A DNA stretch of 64,000 bases from Pterobdella sp. o SKG-2022 (GCA_964035795.1 OZ038320.1:13308626-13372625); one strand, 5' to 3'. Positions 35,357-49,300 are shown, numbered from the stretch's first letter. Made by a program: numbers and translations. Notes: generated by a model not told the origin, from the letters alone.

Positions 35357-37818
35357 ATGGCTTACATCAAGCAAAGCAAATCTACTTCAGCCATCGAAAT
35401 CTCATTGGAAAATGCATCTAACATTTTAATTCAATGTGAAGTTAGTTTAAAATTTTGTTTCTGGTCAAATATGAATTTTCAATTATTTAAATAATCATCT
35501 CAAAATAAAAGATAAAATGAAAAGTAGATTAAAAAAACTTATCATAATCACTAATTTTTTTTTTAAAAAACATTTGTATGATTATTTTCAAATTAATAAT
35601 AATCAAGGCTTAATTCATTGTGATTAACACAGGTTTATTAATATAACTTTAGAGTAAATGCATTTGATTCAGACTAATAGATATGCAAAGTTCAATTTGA
35701 TACATTATTTTTGAAAAATATCTTTTATTTCAATGAATTAACCATTCAGATAACAAAAGCCATTGTAAAGTATGTGTTGTACAATAGAGGCATAACTGGC
35801 ATGTGGTTTGACCATTTAATGCATTCTTATCGACTGGTAATTATCATTGATATGTATATAATTAAACTATATTCATAGAAGTTATATGGAATTTGAATAT
35901 ATTCACATTATATATTGATATATCAATGCATTGATCTTATCTTATCTCTAATTCTCATTCACGTTTTGCAGAATTCGCTACAGTTCAAACAAGGATCGAA
36001 AAAGTTGAATCACTTGAAAGCAATGACAAGGTGGCTAAACTATTAACATTTGCACTTCAATTTAAGTAATGAGGATGCTAAAGACATTTTTCTCAATTTT
36101 GTATTTCATGCTACTATATTCATTATCGTCGTTTATCGTCACTTTATGCTGTGATGGGTTGCATTATGGGATATTTGTTTTCACGTTGGTAGTATAATTA
36201 GAACTGTGAAATTTTCATTGCAGGTTGTTTCATTGTCTCTCATATGCGTCTACCTTTCATATAAAAAAGGTAGTCTTTTTCCAATGTTCCATCTTCTAAA
36301 TGAATTATTAGTTTAATGATGGGCACTAAGATTCAATTACAAACACCAGGTTGCCTTGCTCCTAGGATCCAACCACATAGCCCCTAAACAGACATTTCTC
36401 ATCACATTCTCTCACCATTGCAACAGTAGTCTTATATCTGCCGTTGATTCATTTGAGGCTACAAAAACTTTAAATGAAAAAGTTCGTTATACATGTTTAT
36501 ATTGATCTTATTTATTTTAAGATGATTAACGATACTATTATCATTTCGATGACACAACAGAAACAGTCAAAATTGATACGTAAAACAGTGGGTGAAGTTA
36601 TAGAAGCGATGGTTAAATGGGCGGATACTGATGCAGACGACAACAATGCTAATCTTTCCCTGCAAGTGATGCTGCAACTGCTCATAACACCAGAAGATCG
36701 AAACCTGGTGCGGCTTTTCAGCTTTTTTGATTCTTCATGCATTTGTGTATTAATGAGTTTGTTTCACCTATAAAAGAGATTATGGAAATAATAGCGTATA
36801 AATTTATAATTTTTCACTAATGAAGTTTTTAATTATAGCAAAAGTTCTTTGAATTCACCCAAGGCGTCAATTTCTATATACTTAATATTGTATATTATAC
36901 TCAATACTGCATGTTGAAGGCAGATGAGTTTAGCAGTGATGAAGAAGAGGAAGACATTTTGAAGAATAAGAGGTTGCAAGCTGGTGATCTGCTGATACTC
37001 CGTGAAGACTTCAAGGTGAAATATTCTTCATTTTTCATTTCTTAATTAGCCTTATTTCCAAAAGTTACGGTTATATTCTAAGATTTGTCAATATTGATTA
37101 TCAATTCAGTTCAAGAAACCGTGTACTCTGATTAATATTTAGATTATTATTAAATCGTTAAAAGGTTATTTCAGATTAATTTCGTCTGATAACTTCAACC
37201 GTTTTTAAAAAAAGCAACTACTATGTTGGTGTTGTCGATTTTTCGTAATTTTAAAGATTTAAAATAAATTCGCATTGGTTTTAAAATTTAATGTTATTCA
37301 AGCTTAATTTTTCAGTTTAAATAACACTTCTTCATTTTGCATGAAGTAGTGCTCTGTAAAACGCAGCCCAATCTCCAACTAAAAATAAATTAACGGTCGA
37401 TTCACTTAATTTATAATTTTTTCAACAGCTTCCTAAAAGTGGGAAAAGATATGAAATCAATTGCATTCCAAAAAAGTCTCGTTTGATTGAAGACGGCAAT
37501 ATGTCAGGTTTGCAAGAGTTGAATCGTGATGAGGATGATGGTGAACATTCTGATGAAAGTTTCAACAAAGACAGCATAATAAATACTTCAAGTGGAAGTA
37601 AAGATGAAGTCTCTAAATTTAAAACTAGATTAACTTTTTCTAACGTTAAAGTACCCATTAAAATTAAACAAAGTACCATAAGAACCAACTATAAGGAGGG
37701 TGATGGTGATGATGTTGAGGATAACTCGTTTTGTAAAGATTCTTACGATGAAAAAACTGATAAGGAAAATGAATTTAATTGGTACAAGTGTGATGTTGTT
37801 ATAAAAGGCTTCAAATGA
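35357..37818 (+). CDS. MAD2L1BP: p31comet / MAD2L1-binding protein homologue
   Basis: In known animals p31comet binds closed MAD2 and, with TRIP13, disassembles the mitotic checkpoint complex. Seven exons with fully consistent phases: 35357-35440, 35750-35836, 35972-36030, 36224-36269, 36522-36707, 36839-37015, 37429-37818, encoding 342 aa (human about 274). Support is at motif level: ITKAIVKYVLYNRG then WFDHL in exon 2 corresponds to the conserved N-terminal helix (KHxLYQRQQ...EQL). VGEVIEAMVKW and LQVMLQLLITPED match the mid helix and VLxLLG strand, and FKLPKSGKRYEIN matches the YRVPSRG strand. The C-terminal WYKCDVVIKGFK matches the family's terminal strand ending in KGF. An acidic, Ser/Asp-rich stretch of about 90 residues lies before that last strand and is not in the human protein. 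The ATG at 35357 is the first in frame with this domain. No promoter is recognisable. Confidence 0.82.
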
Positions 37819-39029
37819 TAAAATATTTTTCCAATATTTAATTTTGTGAAGTTTATCAGAACAATTTTTTATATTATAATTTTTATCAAAGTTTCATAAT
37901 CTATTATTTCAAAAAATTTTAATTATTTTCTTGAAAATAATTATTAACAGCGCTGTTATTAGATAATTTAAAGTTACTAATTAGTTTAATAATCATTTAG
38001 AATTTAAGACAAACACAATTTATCTGGTTCGTTTGGGACCTATAAGGTCATTTATACTTGAAGCGTGTACACATTAAATAAATATTTCAGAAATTAAAGA
38101 AAAGTCTTAGATTTCGATCCTATTTTTAGCTATTAGAATTTTTCTTGTTTTGATAGGTTTATTGAAGTCTTGAGTTTTTAAAAATTTATATTATAAAGGC
38201 TAAATTTGAATTCAAAAAAGCGTATCTATATTTTAAAAAAACATATCCATTAATGCACCTCACTTGTCTCCAACCAGTAAAGGTGTTTTGAAAAACAATA
38301 ATTTTCAAAAACGATTCTAATCAACCACTTATTTACCAGATAATAACACGAAGCTTTTCGTAAGTTGAACTCACATTGTTGAGTATACAAACTTATTGAT
38401 AATTTTTAAACAATGCAAAACTTTCTATGGCATCTTTAAAAAACGACTCTATCGTGTTTGAAGATCCAGAAAACTGTAACATTTCATAAATAAAACATTT
38501 TGTCGTTGACAAGTTTTTTCACTTTATTATTTATGCTTAAAAAGGTATATTGGAATGTAAATAAATTTAAGTGAGAAAACCCCGTTCAAAATTTTTCAAG
38601 TTTTTTATTTTGGTCTGTTTTCAAATCCATGCAGTGCTTAAATAGTTGATAGTTTTAAATAAAATAATTCATCATCGTTTATATCTGTTTTTATGATAGC
38701 ATAGTTTGTACCTCAGTTCATATTAAATCCCCTAACACGCTCTACGATTTTGAGTAATTTCAGATTTTTTTCTTATATTTTTCAAGTGGTTGTTTGCTTA
38801 CTGAAATCATGTTTTTTAGGCTTACTCTTTTTTTCTGTTTTTTTTTCAAGTAACTGTACATTCAAGCACTTTCTGTTAGTTAGCGTTCATCCTCGTTACA
38901 TGCCCAAAATAATTTAAGTGACAAACGATAACCTAGACCTTTTCTATCTAGACTCCATAGAGTAATAACTTCTGCTCCAACTCCCATATTAATCATATTT
39001 CTTAAATAGCAGAACTTTTCAAATATTAT
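37819..39029. other. spacer with a family D hairpin remnant
   Basis: 3' flank of the p31comet gene. Near 38347 the sequence ACGAAGCTTTTCGTAAGTTG matches the arm of hairpin family D, but no second arm is seen. Otherwise nothing was recognised. Confidence 0.4.
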
Positions 39030-40610
39030 TATTTGTAGAGAGCGCAGTTTGCAAACTAGGTTTGCTGCAAAGGCGCTTGAAAAAAAATTGGAAAATGCGG
39101 CAATAAATATGAGTTTTTAAGCGCTTGCAGAAATGTTTGAAAGAAAAGAAGATTAAGTGGAAGAAAATTCCATAAGTGAGAGGCGATATGATAAGAAGAG
39201 TTAGGAGAGACAGGTTGATGCAGCCATAAACCAGAGTTCGAAGAACTGAGAGACTCGTGAGTCTGTCTGATAAAATAAAGCTTATATAAATGAGTCGGCT
39301 GATTGAAATATAAAATATTTGCGGTGAGCCACAGTAACTTGAACTGGGCTCTTAGTGCGACCAGCAGCCAATGAAGGCGATTGAGGCAAGAACAAGATAA
39401 AGAATAGTAATCGATTTGAAGAACAGTTTTGGCAGCGCGATTTTGGAAAGATTGCAACTTGGAGATGAGACAGTTCGGAAGTCCACAAAGAAAAGAGTTA
39501 CAATACTCAAGCTTGGAAAGAACTGAAGAGATTGTCAAGGCGACAGCAGTGTTAAAAAGTAGGAAATTGCTTAGTTGTTTGATCGCATAGAGATGAAAGT
39601 TGGATGCTTGTATAATCTGAGAAGCAAAGAGTGTGAAGTTGAGGCTAAGATCAAGAGTTACACCTAGTATTTTCAGTTTGGACGATATTGGAAGGTTAAG
39701 GCCGTCTAGAGTGACTTCAGTAGGAAGATTGTATTGAGCAAGAAGAATAAGAGCGCCAACAAACATTACTTCGCTTTTGGTGAGATTCAACATGAAATGA
39801 TTGTTGGTAAACCAAAAATTGAGGTAAGTAATGCATTTTGAAATCTTAGTGAGACTGGGTTGAAGATCAAGATAAGAGGCACCGACAGAGAGTGATATAA
39901 TCAGCAAACTGATGTTATAAAACGGCGTGCTTTTGTATGATCTTGCTGATGGGAGAAGTATATAGAGAAAAGAGTGTGGGTGCAAGAACGGAGCTTTGAG
40001 AAACACCAAAGCGAAGAGAAAAAGGATTATAAGAAGAGCTACCTATTTTAACAAACTGTTTGCGTTCAGAGATAGGGCTGAGGTTTGAATTTGGATGATA
40101 GTTCGATGGTTGCATGGGGTCAAAGCTATTCTTTTTCAATAAAAGCATTATCTGCGCCATTTCAAAGGAAGTTAAAAAAGTGCTCTGCAAAAATGAAAGA
40201 GAGGAAAGTTTGCATATAATGAAGGCGAAGATGCCAGAAAAACGCTTCAGCAGGAAAACAGGGATTATATCCAGAAGTGAAGATTTATTTGGGAGAGAAA
40301 TGATCAGCTTGATGATTTCATCAATAGAAGGAGGTGAAAAAAAAGAGAGATTTGATTGCTCATTGTCAGTTGAAGAAGCCCGGCGAGAAAGACTAGTTGT
40401 CGGTATTGAGTAATGAATCAGATCAATTTTGTCTTGAAAAAAGTGCCAAAGTTTCAACAAAAAAATCATATTCCGCATAAGCTCAGGGAGGAAGTAGAAG
40501 AGATCTTTGAAGTATGGAGTTTGCAGTTTTCCGCAAGGCTTTGGAGAAAGGTGTCACCAAAGATAGCAATAGATTTAGATAATCCGTTCGTGACTTTTTA
40601 ATGGCGGCGC
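39030..40610 (-). mobile_element. L2/CR1-like LINE, 3' half, degenerate
   Basis: Non-LTR retrotransposon reverse transcriptase on the minus strand. The upstream block (40478-39915) contains SNYHPNSNLSPISE, the decayed palm motif family SxYRPISLLxxxxK, and SSVLAPTLFSLY (GxPQGSxLxPxLF). The second block (40009-39056) contains KILGVTLDLSLNF, LSKLEYCNSFLCGLPNCLI and LNRLHWLLVALR, typical of L2/CR1 C-termini. It is 5'-truncated, has frame breaks between blocks, and its YADD region is lost or altered. Frames on the plus strand here are shadows. Confidence 0.85.
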
Positions 40611-41089
40611 AGGAAAGTTTACGCGAAATCCTGATTTCATTCAAGATTGTCGGGAACTTGCATGTGTATTATACTTATATGTTTCCCTTGAGTTAGACGG
40701 TCATACATGCAAACTTTCTAATATAAAGATTCAAACATGTTTTGCATTCAAAATCAATGACAAAAGCCTGCTTGCCTCCCGTCATTACAACGTCTGTTAA
40801 CCCAGTGATTATATTGGATGCAGAGTATAGAGCTGAAGTAAACACTTGAAAAATACTTTACAACTATTGATTATTATTTCTTTTTTTTACCACATCACAA
40901 AATCCATCTACTTCCACTGCTTTTTATTACTTTTTCAACTTTCATTTTACTCAATTTTACATTTTTTCTACTTGCTGCCAGCCTAAAACCTCTAGTAAAA
41001 ATTCTATTGACATTTTTTGGTTTTTTTTCATTTCATTGTCAGAATTTTTGGTTCTTAAGAAGCAGTAGTGCCTCCGATCTTAAGTTCGG

Positions 41090-42015
41090 TGAAATGACGT
41101 AATTTTTTCTCCATATTTGTCTATCAGCCATAGTGGTAAGTAATTCGTTATAAGTCAGCAGTGTCTTTTTGAAGTACGTCTTTCAGTGTTATACTTAGAC
41201 GACCTTTTCTAAAACATTCTTCCGGCGTCCAGAACAATAGAGTTTTTGCAGGCTCGTTGTGCCGAGCTAAATGTCCAGCAAGCGCTAACCGTCTTCTTTT
41301 GATTATGGGAGACAACTTTGGAATTTGACCATATAGCTGAGCATTTGATAGGCGGTTTTTCCAGAAGATATTTTTGATTCTTTGGAGCATGCGAGTGTAG
41401 GTTCCATCAACTTTCTTCACTGCAGCGTTGGTCATTACCCAGGATTAACACCCATATAACAGTATGGACTCAGCAGTAGATTTAAAAATCCTAACTTTCT
41501 TTTCTGTAGTAAAGCGAGAGTTCCAGATTTATTCTAGAGAGCTGAGAGCGCTCCATGATTTTCCGATTTGGGTGATGATCTCTCTATAGAGTTGGTGTAA
41601 CCTCCCAAATAAAGAAAATCATCAACCTTCTCAATTTCGTCTCCATTCATAGCATGAATATGACTCTCTACAGAGGGGTTAAAATGCATTGCTTTAATTT
41701 TGCTTGCATTGAGGAAGAGACCTATTTTTTGAGTTGCGGTCTTGATTTTGTGGAAGAGACTCAGCTTTGTTGATTGTATCTTCGATCAAAGCGATATCGT
41801 CGGCAAATGCAAGTCTGGCGAGTTTCTCGGGAGAGACTCTACGACTTTCTTTTCTCTTAAGAGTCAATCCATCTGAAGGAAAAATTGAGGTGCTGAGAAT
41901 ATAAACTAAGCAAATGATGAAAAGTAACGGGGCGAGTGGGTTCCCTTGTAAGACGCCAGTATCGACCTGGCTTAATCTCTGTTTTTCTTTTATTCTTTCA
42001 TGGAGTGACTCCATG
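41090..42015 (-). mobile_element. non-LTR reverse transcriptase fragment, second clade
   Basis: The minus strand reads GVLQGNPLAPLLFIICL (RT motif 4 region) and LAFADDIALIEDTINKAE (the FADD catalytic box) at 42015-41694. Further on it reads VDGTYTRMLQRIKNIFW, NAQLYGQIPKLSP and RRRLALAGHLARHNEPA (41435-41148), the usual C-terminal connection of such elements. A stop at about 41445 and a frame change near 41720 break it. The motifs differ from the L2-like copies nearby, so it is a different clade. I do not assign it more precisely. Confidence 0.8.
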
Positions 42016-42790
42016 CATCTAAAACTTAATCCCTCGAAATTTAATTTTATCTATCTTTCTAAGTCTAAATCTCTTCCTTCCTCCCTCCCTCCCATTATGA
42101 TTTCTGACCTAACTACCTATCCCTCCTCCACTATTCGCTGTCTTGGCTTTCTCCTTGATTCTTCTTTTTTTTTTAATCCTCAAATCTTCTCTGTTGCTTC
42201 TTCTTGTTTTTTTCACCTACGTCGTATCAGACAGATCTCCTTTTATCTCGATGATGCCTCTCTTACGATTCTTGTCTGCTCTCTTGTTCTCTTTCGACTT
42301 GATTACTGCAACTCTTTGTACTTTAATCTTCCTAAATCTACTCTCTACCCTCTAATTGAAGCTTTCAACTCTGCTGCACGCCTGGTCTCACATACTCCTA
42401 AATTCTCCCATATCTCTCCATCTCTTGTCGATCTTCACTGGCTACCTCCTTGTTTTCGCTTTTCATTCAAAATCTGTACTCTTATGTGTAAAATTTCTCA
42501 CTCTACTTCGCCTTCCTATCTTTCTAACCTAATACTTCTTCCCAAACGTGCCGGCCTACGGTCCTCTACTCGTTCTCAACTTTTCATTATCTCTCTCTCT
42601 CACTCTTATGCTGAATCTGCTTTTTCTTTTTTTGGTCCACTTCTCTGGAATTCTCTTTCTCCTAATCTTAACTTTTCTTCTTATCCTATTTTTCTTAGAA
42701 ATTTTAAAACCTACCTTTTCAAGCAGTTCATAGCAGAGCGCCTTTGAATGATGCAAAAAGACGCTATATAAATAACTAATTATTATTATT
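42008..42790 (+). mobile_element. L2/CR1-like LINE 3' end with ATT tail
   Basis: Starts abruptly at LKLNPSKFNFIYL in the ORF2 C-terminal half and continues through RCLGFLLDSSFFFN, LFRLDYCNSLYFNLPKS, LVDLHWLPP and FGPLLWNSL to a stop at 42747. It then ends in an ATT trinucleotide tail near 42780-42796. The reading frame is intact from about 42016 to the stop, the best preserved LINE piece here. The open frame extends left to 41914 only by running antisense through the neighbouring LINE, so that part is not real. Confidence 0.85.
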
Positions 42791-43389
42791 ATTATTACCG
42801 CAAAACTTTTGTTATTGTAAGTGTAGCTTCTATTTTTATTTTTATTTCTCGTTTTTGTTATAAACAACAGTTTTTGGTTTTATTCATTTTTTCGGCATTT
42901 GATTTTTTTTTAATTCTATTTGCTTCTTTTCTGTATATACCCAACTATATATTTTAAAATTTCATAAGCATATTTTAAATAAATACATTACAAAATTATT
43001 ACTTCTCAATTATGTATTCACTTTTATTGTAGAATTGGTAAATTTTTTATATTTGTGTTTTATTAATAGTATTTTCAATGATTTTGTTATTAAATTCACC
43101 TATTATGAATCGTTTTTTTAATTCTATTTTTTTTCATGATTTTTTTTAGGTTTATTTATTTTGTTGTGTATATTGATTTTTTTAAGTTTTTTAAGTTTAT
43201 TAGCAAGATTCGTACAAAGTTAAGCGCCTTCATCTTGTGGTTGACTTCGTTTTTAAACAAATCAATCTATTAATTTTTTTTAACATTAATTGTTTACTAG
43301 TTTTTGAATATGAGCTTTGAAGCGTGAATTTATTTGTGGCATTACAAAGATACTTTTAAAAAAAATTGTGTTTAAAATAATTTTCAACC

Positions 43390-46300
43390 ATGATAAGAGG
43401 CGAAACGATTGACGAGAGTGAGTATTATTCTAGCTTACGACTCGATAGGACCGCTAAAAAAGATTCTTTAGATCCTATAAGTGAGTTTATGTTTTTTATT
43501 TAATTTTATGTTTTTTTCTTTAATCATGTTTATTAGTACTATTTTCCTATTAACAATGATTAATGAAGATTTAAAATAATTAATTATGTTAATTTTTCAT
43601 ATTCTGATAAATTTATATATTTTCAACTGATTTTTTAGTTATGCTTTTGAAAATGAAATACAGACCTAAGTGGCTTAGTAAAAAGAAAAAATCTTTTAAT
43701 TTGAAATAACTTTTTTTCAACTTTATCACAAAATAGGTCAAGTTTTGAATTCATTTATGTATATCAAAAAAATTATTTTTAATAAATTCAAAATTTTTAA
43801 AAATTTATTCATAATATTATATTTTCTTTATATAATAAAATTTAACATTTATTCAAAGGAGAAAAATTAAAAAATTTCAATATATAATTATCTATCTAAA
43901 AACACTGGAAGAATTGATAAAAACTTAGTTTCAAGGCTGCAGCTATGCTGCTCTCAATGCTTTATGGAGAAGTATACCTATAAGCATTTGTGTATTCAAA
44001 TATAGATGTATAAGACATCAAATATCTCCAAAGATAAATAACTTGTTCATTTTGGTACAGGTCTATGAAAGTTCAAAATATATGAAATATTAAAATAAGT
44101 AATTAATGTTATACAAAGATGAAACCTACAAATATATTTGAACATATAAACTACTTATATAATTCAACATAAAAAACTAGTATCTCTACATTATAAAATA
44201 ACTAAAATAGGTGAGTATACGAAATATTTATTAATGTAGAGTAGATGCAGTCTAGTTTATAAGTTAGGATTGTGGGTTGTTGTTGATATTCTTGCTTAGT
44301 TGGTTTGATAAGAAACGTGTTTGTATTCACATAACAGGATTTTAAGCTCTGAAAATATTGCATATACAAAGTTATTGATTTTCGAGTCTCTGAATTATTT
44401 TGGAATAGATCAAAGTTGATGATTGATTGCTGTTTTTTATACATAGTTTTGCATAAATCTTAAATAGATCTTATACTAGTTAAGATTCATAATTTGTTTT
44501 TTAGATTAAAGGCTTAGTTAGTTTCAGGTTTTTTATTGTGTTTACTGAATAAAAATAAGATTTATTCAATTTTTTAAATCATCAAATAAATTACCCTTAT
44601 TTTTAATGATGAAAATTTTAAGTTAATTTAATAGTTAATGCTTTGAATTCATAGTATGGATATATTTCTACAAGGTTGAAGCAACTAAAATATGATGTTT
44701 TTTACAGCAAAATGAACCAACAAAATCCCTCAACTACATCCAACATACAAACAACTGATTCTTATCATTGTCCTCTGTTTAGCAAGAATACTTGTCAGTT
44801 TTTGTTCCAAATTTTCCAATATCTTTTGTTCAATTATATCATTTATTTAGTTTCTTGTCTGTTTAAAGAGTCATAAAACTAAAATGTCAACATTTTATAG
44901 AAACTTCATTTTTGAATTGATTTTGTTTTATAATATCGTTACTTAGGTATCTAATAAGTAAGACTAAGTTTCCATAAAATATTCTTCATTTAATTTTTTA
45001 GAAAAACTGCTATTGATTCTCATAACGTTAAATCTTGCTTTACAAGTATCTACGACGCACTCGTTAGATATGTCGATATCTAGAAAAAGATACATGGAGA
45101 GATAGATAGATAGATTTGAAATAGGTAGGTTTTTTGGTTAGTTATTAGGGCGAGAGTTGAGTTTAAATCCTCATGTACCGGGCCTTATTGTGGATCTGTG
45201 TGAGCTTTTTCATAAAACTTCTTCCGTTTAAAATTTCACACTAATATGTTTTTGTTTCTATAGACTATTAACGTTCACTTCTTTATGTTCTTTGTATTTA
45301 TTTTTAATTGAATTATTTTTTCTCCGCTTCTCAATATATAAATGATTTGTTTGCAGTTTATGATCTTATTTACTGGAAGGATGTCAAGCTCACAGGTTAT
45401 AAAACATTTAAGTACAACATTACTATAAAAAACTTGCATTCAAAATTAGTAACCTCATTTATTAAATACCAAAACTATCGATTCAATATTAGTTTTACAA
45501 AAATAATAATGGTTTTACTAATTTTTTAAAATATTGTTTTTCTTTATCAGGAGCAGTTTTTTTCAGCAGTTTCGTATTTTTACTTTCCTTGGCTCTGTTC
45601 TCAGTCTTAAGCGTTATATCATACATTTTGCTAGTCACTCTAACTATCACTTTTACTTATAGGTGAGCTTAATAACAAGTTTTGGGTTTAAAGATATACA
45701 TATATGTTACAAGTCAGTCTGTAATAGAGCGATAGACATATTTTCTACAATTTTATATGAAATATACATCTCTTGTTTTTCTTAGGCAACGTATATATTT
45801 TAAGCTTTTGATATATTTTTTATATTATAAATTGTTGAATAATTAGCGAAGTTATGTAGCTCATGTGGTTAACATCAACTGCAGAATCAATACTATTTCT
45901 TTTAGTAAAATTTAGTTTATATAAGTAACTTAATCACTAAGATCGATGTAAATAAATGCTAATACTTCTCAACTGCTTTTAACATTTTAGCTTTTGATTA
46001 GATTATGTTGACGAAATAATGAGGCTTTATAATTTACATAGTTTAGATATCAAATATCTTACGAAGTTAGCTTGTATGATTAAGTGCTTCTAAGAAAAAA
46101 AAAGAATATTCTGTTAAACGCGTTTCAAAATTTTTAAATTAATTGTTAAAAATAGTTGAATATTTTTGTTAAAATGACAACTTCAACATAACTTCTATGT
46201 TCTTTTTTATTCTTTTCAAAAACTAATTCTTGCTTCAATAATATTGTTTATTACTCATAAGCATCCAATGAGACAGATGTTAAGATTAGTATTTAAATAC

Positions 46301-49300
46301 TCTCAAGAATTTACAAGAACATCCTATCAGCAATCAGGAAAACAGGAGAAACGAACCCGTTCAAGTCTGATTTTCTAGCATTAAATTCAAAATAGGCTTC
46401 TAATTTAGTTAATAAATTAAACTTCAAATAATTATTCGTATAAGTATGCAAAAAATTTCAGGTATGAATGCTAAAATTTTAATTTAAATTGTCACCTTCA
46501 AATAATTTTGTTAATTATGTATTTCTCAAGCAAATATTTGGAGTTGGATCTTGGCCTTGATCAGAACAATTCTTGTAAGGTAACTTCAACATACGCTTTT
46601 TTCAATTAACTTTATTTCTATTTATTTTCTAAATTATTATATACTTTTCAATATACATTTTTTTATTTAAGAATTAAATCAAATATATAAGTATTATTTA
46701 TAACATATTCACTGATGTTTAGACAGGCGTATATTCCGGAATATCTAATATATAAATCTTCAAGCATTTGCTTTTACAAACCTGTTCATTCGTGTTTCCA
46801 GATATAATTAATGTTCAACTCCACCGCATCATTGCTCATTTGAGAAAATATTTAATAGCTTTAATTACTCAATATATATAGTAATCCGTAATTATGTGTT
46901 TGCACTTGCTATACATTCGAGGTAATTATGATGATTATTATGTTTCGTTATTATTAATATGATTATTTTTTATTGTTCTACTCCTACTATTATTATTTCT
47001 ATTACCATGAAATATTTCTTATCGCCGTTGTCCACCTTCCACTAGTTCACTGAGTTGACATGCTCATATTTGATTTTCATTTTGGAGGGACTTCGCAACC
47101 TCCTTCTCATAAAAGATCTTGTGGACTCATTACAGGCACGTGTGTGTGTGTGTTGAACAAGTGTGGCAATGTTTGTTTGTTAGCTCATTTCATTTCATTA
47201 TTTTTTTTTATTTTTTGGTACATTGTAATGGGGCATAAAGCTTTATCAAAAGTTGATGTTAATGTATTTAATTTACATAAGTTGCCACGATTTGTCTATT
47301 ATCTAGGTTTTATTGGTCTACATGTGCATTACTATGGCTAATAGGAATTTTAATAGCACTTAGTAATTAATATGGCTATCCAACATTGTCTATTAAGTTG
47401 ATTCTTTTTTTAGTATTAAAAAAGTAATAATTTTTGGAGCGAAGGAAGCTAGATGCACGTTATATTTTTAAATCTTAAATCAACTTTTCTTCATGTTTAA
47501 TTTTGCTTTTTTGCAAGTTATAAAAATTTCAAGAATTTTTTTGATTTACGTTAGTTATTCTATTAAATATATGTGAAAAATTTAAAAAAAAAATATTTTT
47601 TTAGTTTCAGTTAATCCTTGAAATGATTAAAAACATAGAAAACAATAAAGAGAATGGAAGTTAAATTTTATATTCAATTCTTGAAACCCACAAAATCTCT
47701 TATATATTTTTTAAAATACCTGAAAAAAAATTTGACAGCTTTCCAATATAAAAAAATATTTAAAAAAAATAAATTTCAAATAGTTTCATAATAAATGTGT
47801 ATTCATTATAGTGCCTAAAGTTAAAATGGTCCTTGGAAATGTAACTCACACTTCAAATAAAGCAACAAATCCTTTATTTTTTGTTAACAAGCTTTCAAAT
47901 CATTATTAATAAGCAATTAACTAACTTTCGAAGATATTTTGCGATATCATCATATAAGTATACAGAGCTTGTTAACAAAAAATAGAGAATTTTAGTAGAG
48001 GTGTTGCTTTGCTTGAAAATAATTGAAATTATCATTTTTCCATGTAAGATTTTTAATGCTAATTTAATCACAAATTTTACGGTTCTAATTAATATTTTTC
48101 ATGGTTAATCTTTGTTTTTGTCACTTTGAAATATATTCAATCTAAAGTATTTTTCTAAAAATTTGTTGATCACTAATATAGACATGATGCACCCACAGTT
48201 TGGCCTTGTGTTGTGGCTGCTCACCTACATAGGCTCGTGGTTCAACGGCATGACACTCTTCATTCTCAGTTCGTTTTCATATCTTTCACTACTGTATTTA
48301 ATATAATGTTGAGTCTATGTTTATAACAGTAATATTCTTTTAGAGATATCGTAAGTATCTTGTATTTTGAATTTCAGTTTTTGACTGAAACAGTAACATT
48401 ATATTCTATATTTATATATTAAACTTCACATTTTATATATATTTCATTGGTATGTTATGTTTGACATTTAAGAAATTGTTTGTTTTTTTGTGAAACTGAC
48501 TAGAATCTAATATAATCTAAAAAATTTATTAAGCTGTTACCCTTACTTTCAAGAGCTCTTCCTTAAAGAGACTCATAACCCCCCTCCCTAAGCACAAAAA
48601 TATAAAACTAAATGTATTCGCCACGTTTTTTATTTTTATCAGACGTCAATAATCTTTTAAGAAAATTATGATAAATTCAACATTTCTCTTATCACAAAAC
48701 CCCATCGAACAATCCCTCAGCTGACGTGGCCATCTTCACCATCCCCATGTTCTATAAGGTTTACAAGGTGAAGTGCTTCTTCTTTATGAAGCTCTTGTGC
48801 TTGCCATTTCATTATTATTCTCAATATTATTTATAAATCTTTTTTTATATTCATTTCAATCAATGTGATGTATTAAATCTGATCAATGGATATATTATCG
48901 GTATAATATCAGCAAGTTTGATCAAGCTAAAATTTTTCTTCATACATTGCTTATCATTCACGTATGGTAATGAAAATGATTATTGTCCCATCATTTTTTA
49001 AAGAATATATAGTTTCATAATATTGTTTATTAACAGGTATTGATTGTATGACTTATTATGATTTGTCACCACAGGCTGAGATAAACCACTACTTGGAGTT
49101 GGTGCAGAAGAAGATACAAGAACTTCTCAATTTGTAAGCAAACACTTTTTCTCATATGCTCAAGCTAAATAATACAATAATCTACAAAAATTGAGTTTTT
49201 CGTAAATATTTGATGCTTTTGGAATTTGACGTTAAACTGCTCATAACTTAGCGTCTCCAAATTGAGGCTGCTTTTCTCTTATAACCTGGATAACAGTAGA

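Noticed and set aside
41914..42747. Single 277-codon plus-strand gene
   Set aside because: The first about 30 codons are antisense to a minus-strand LINE; only the remainder is L2-like coding sequence.
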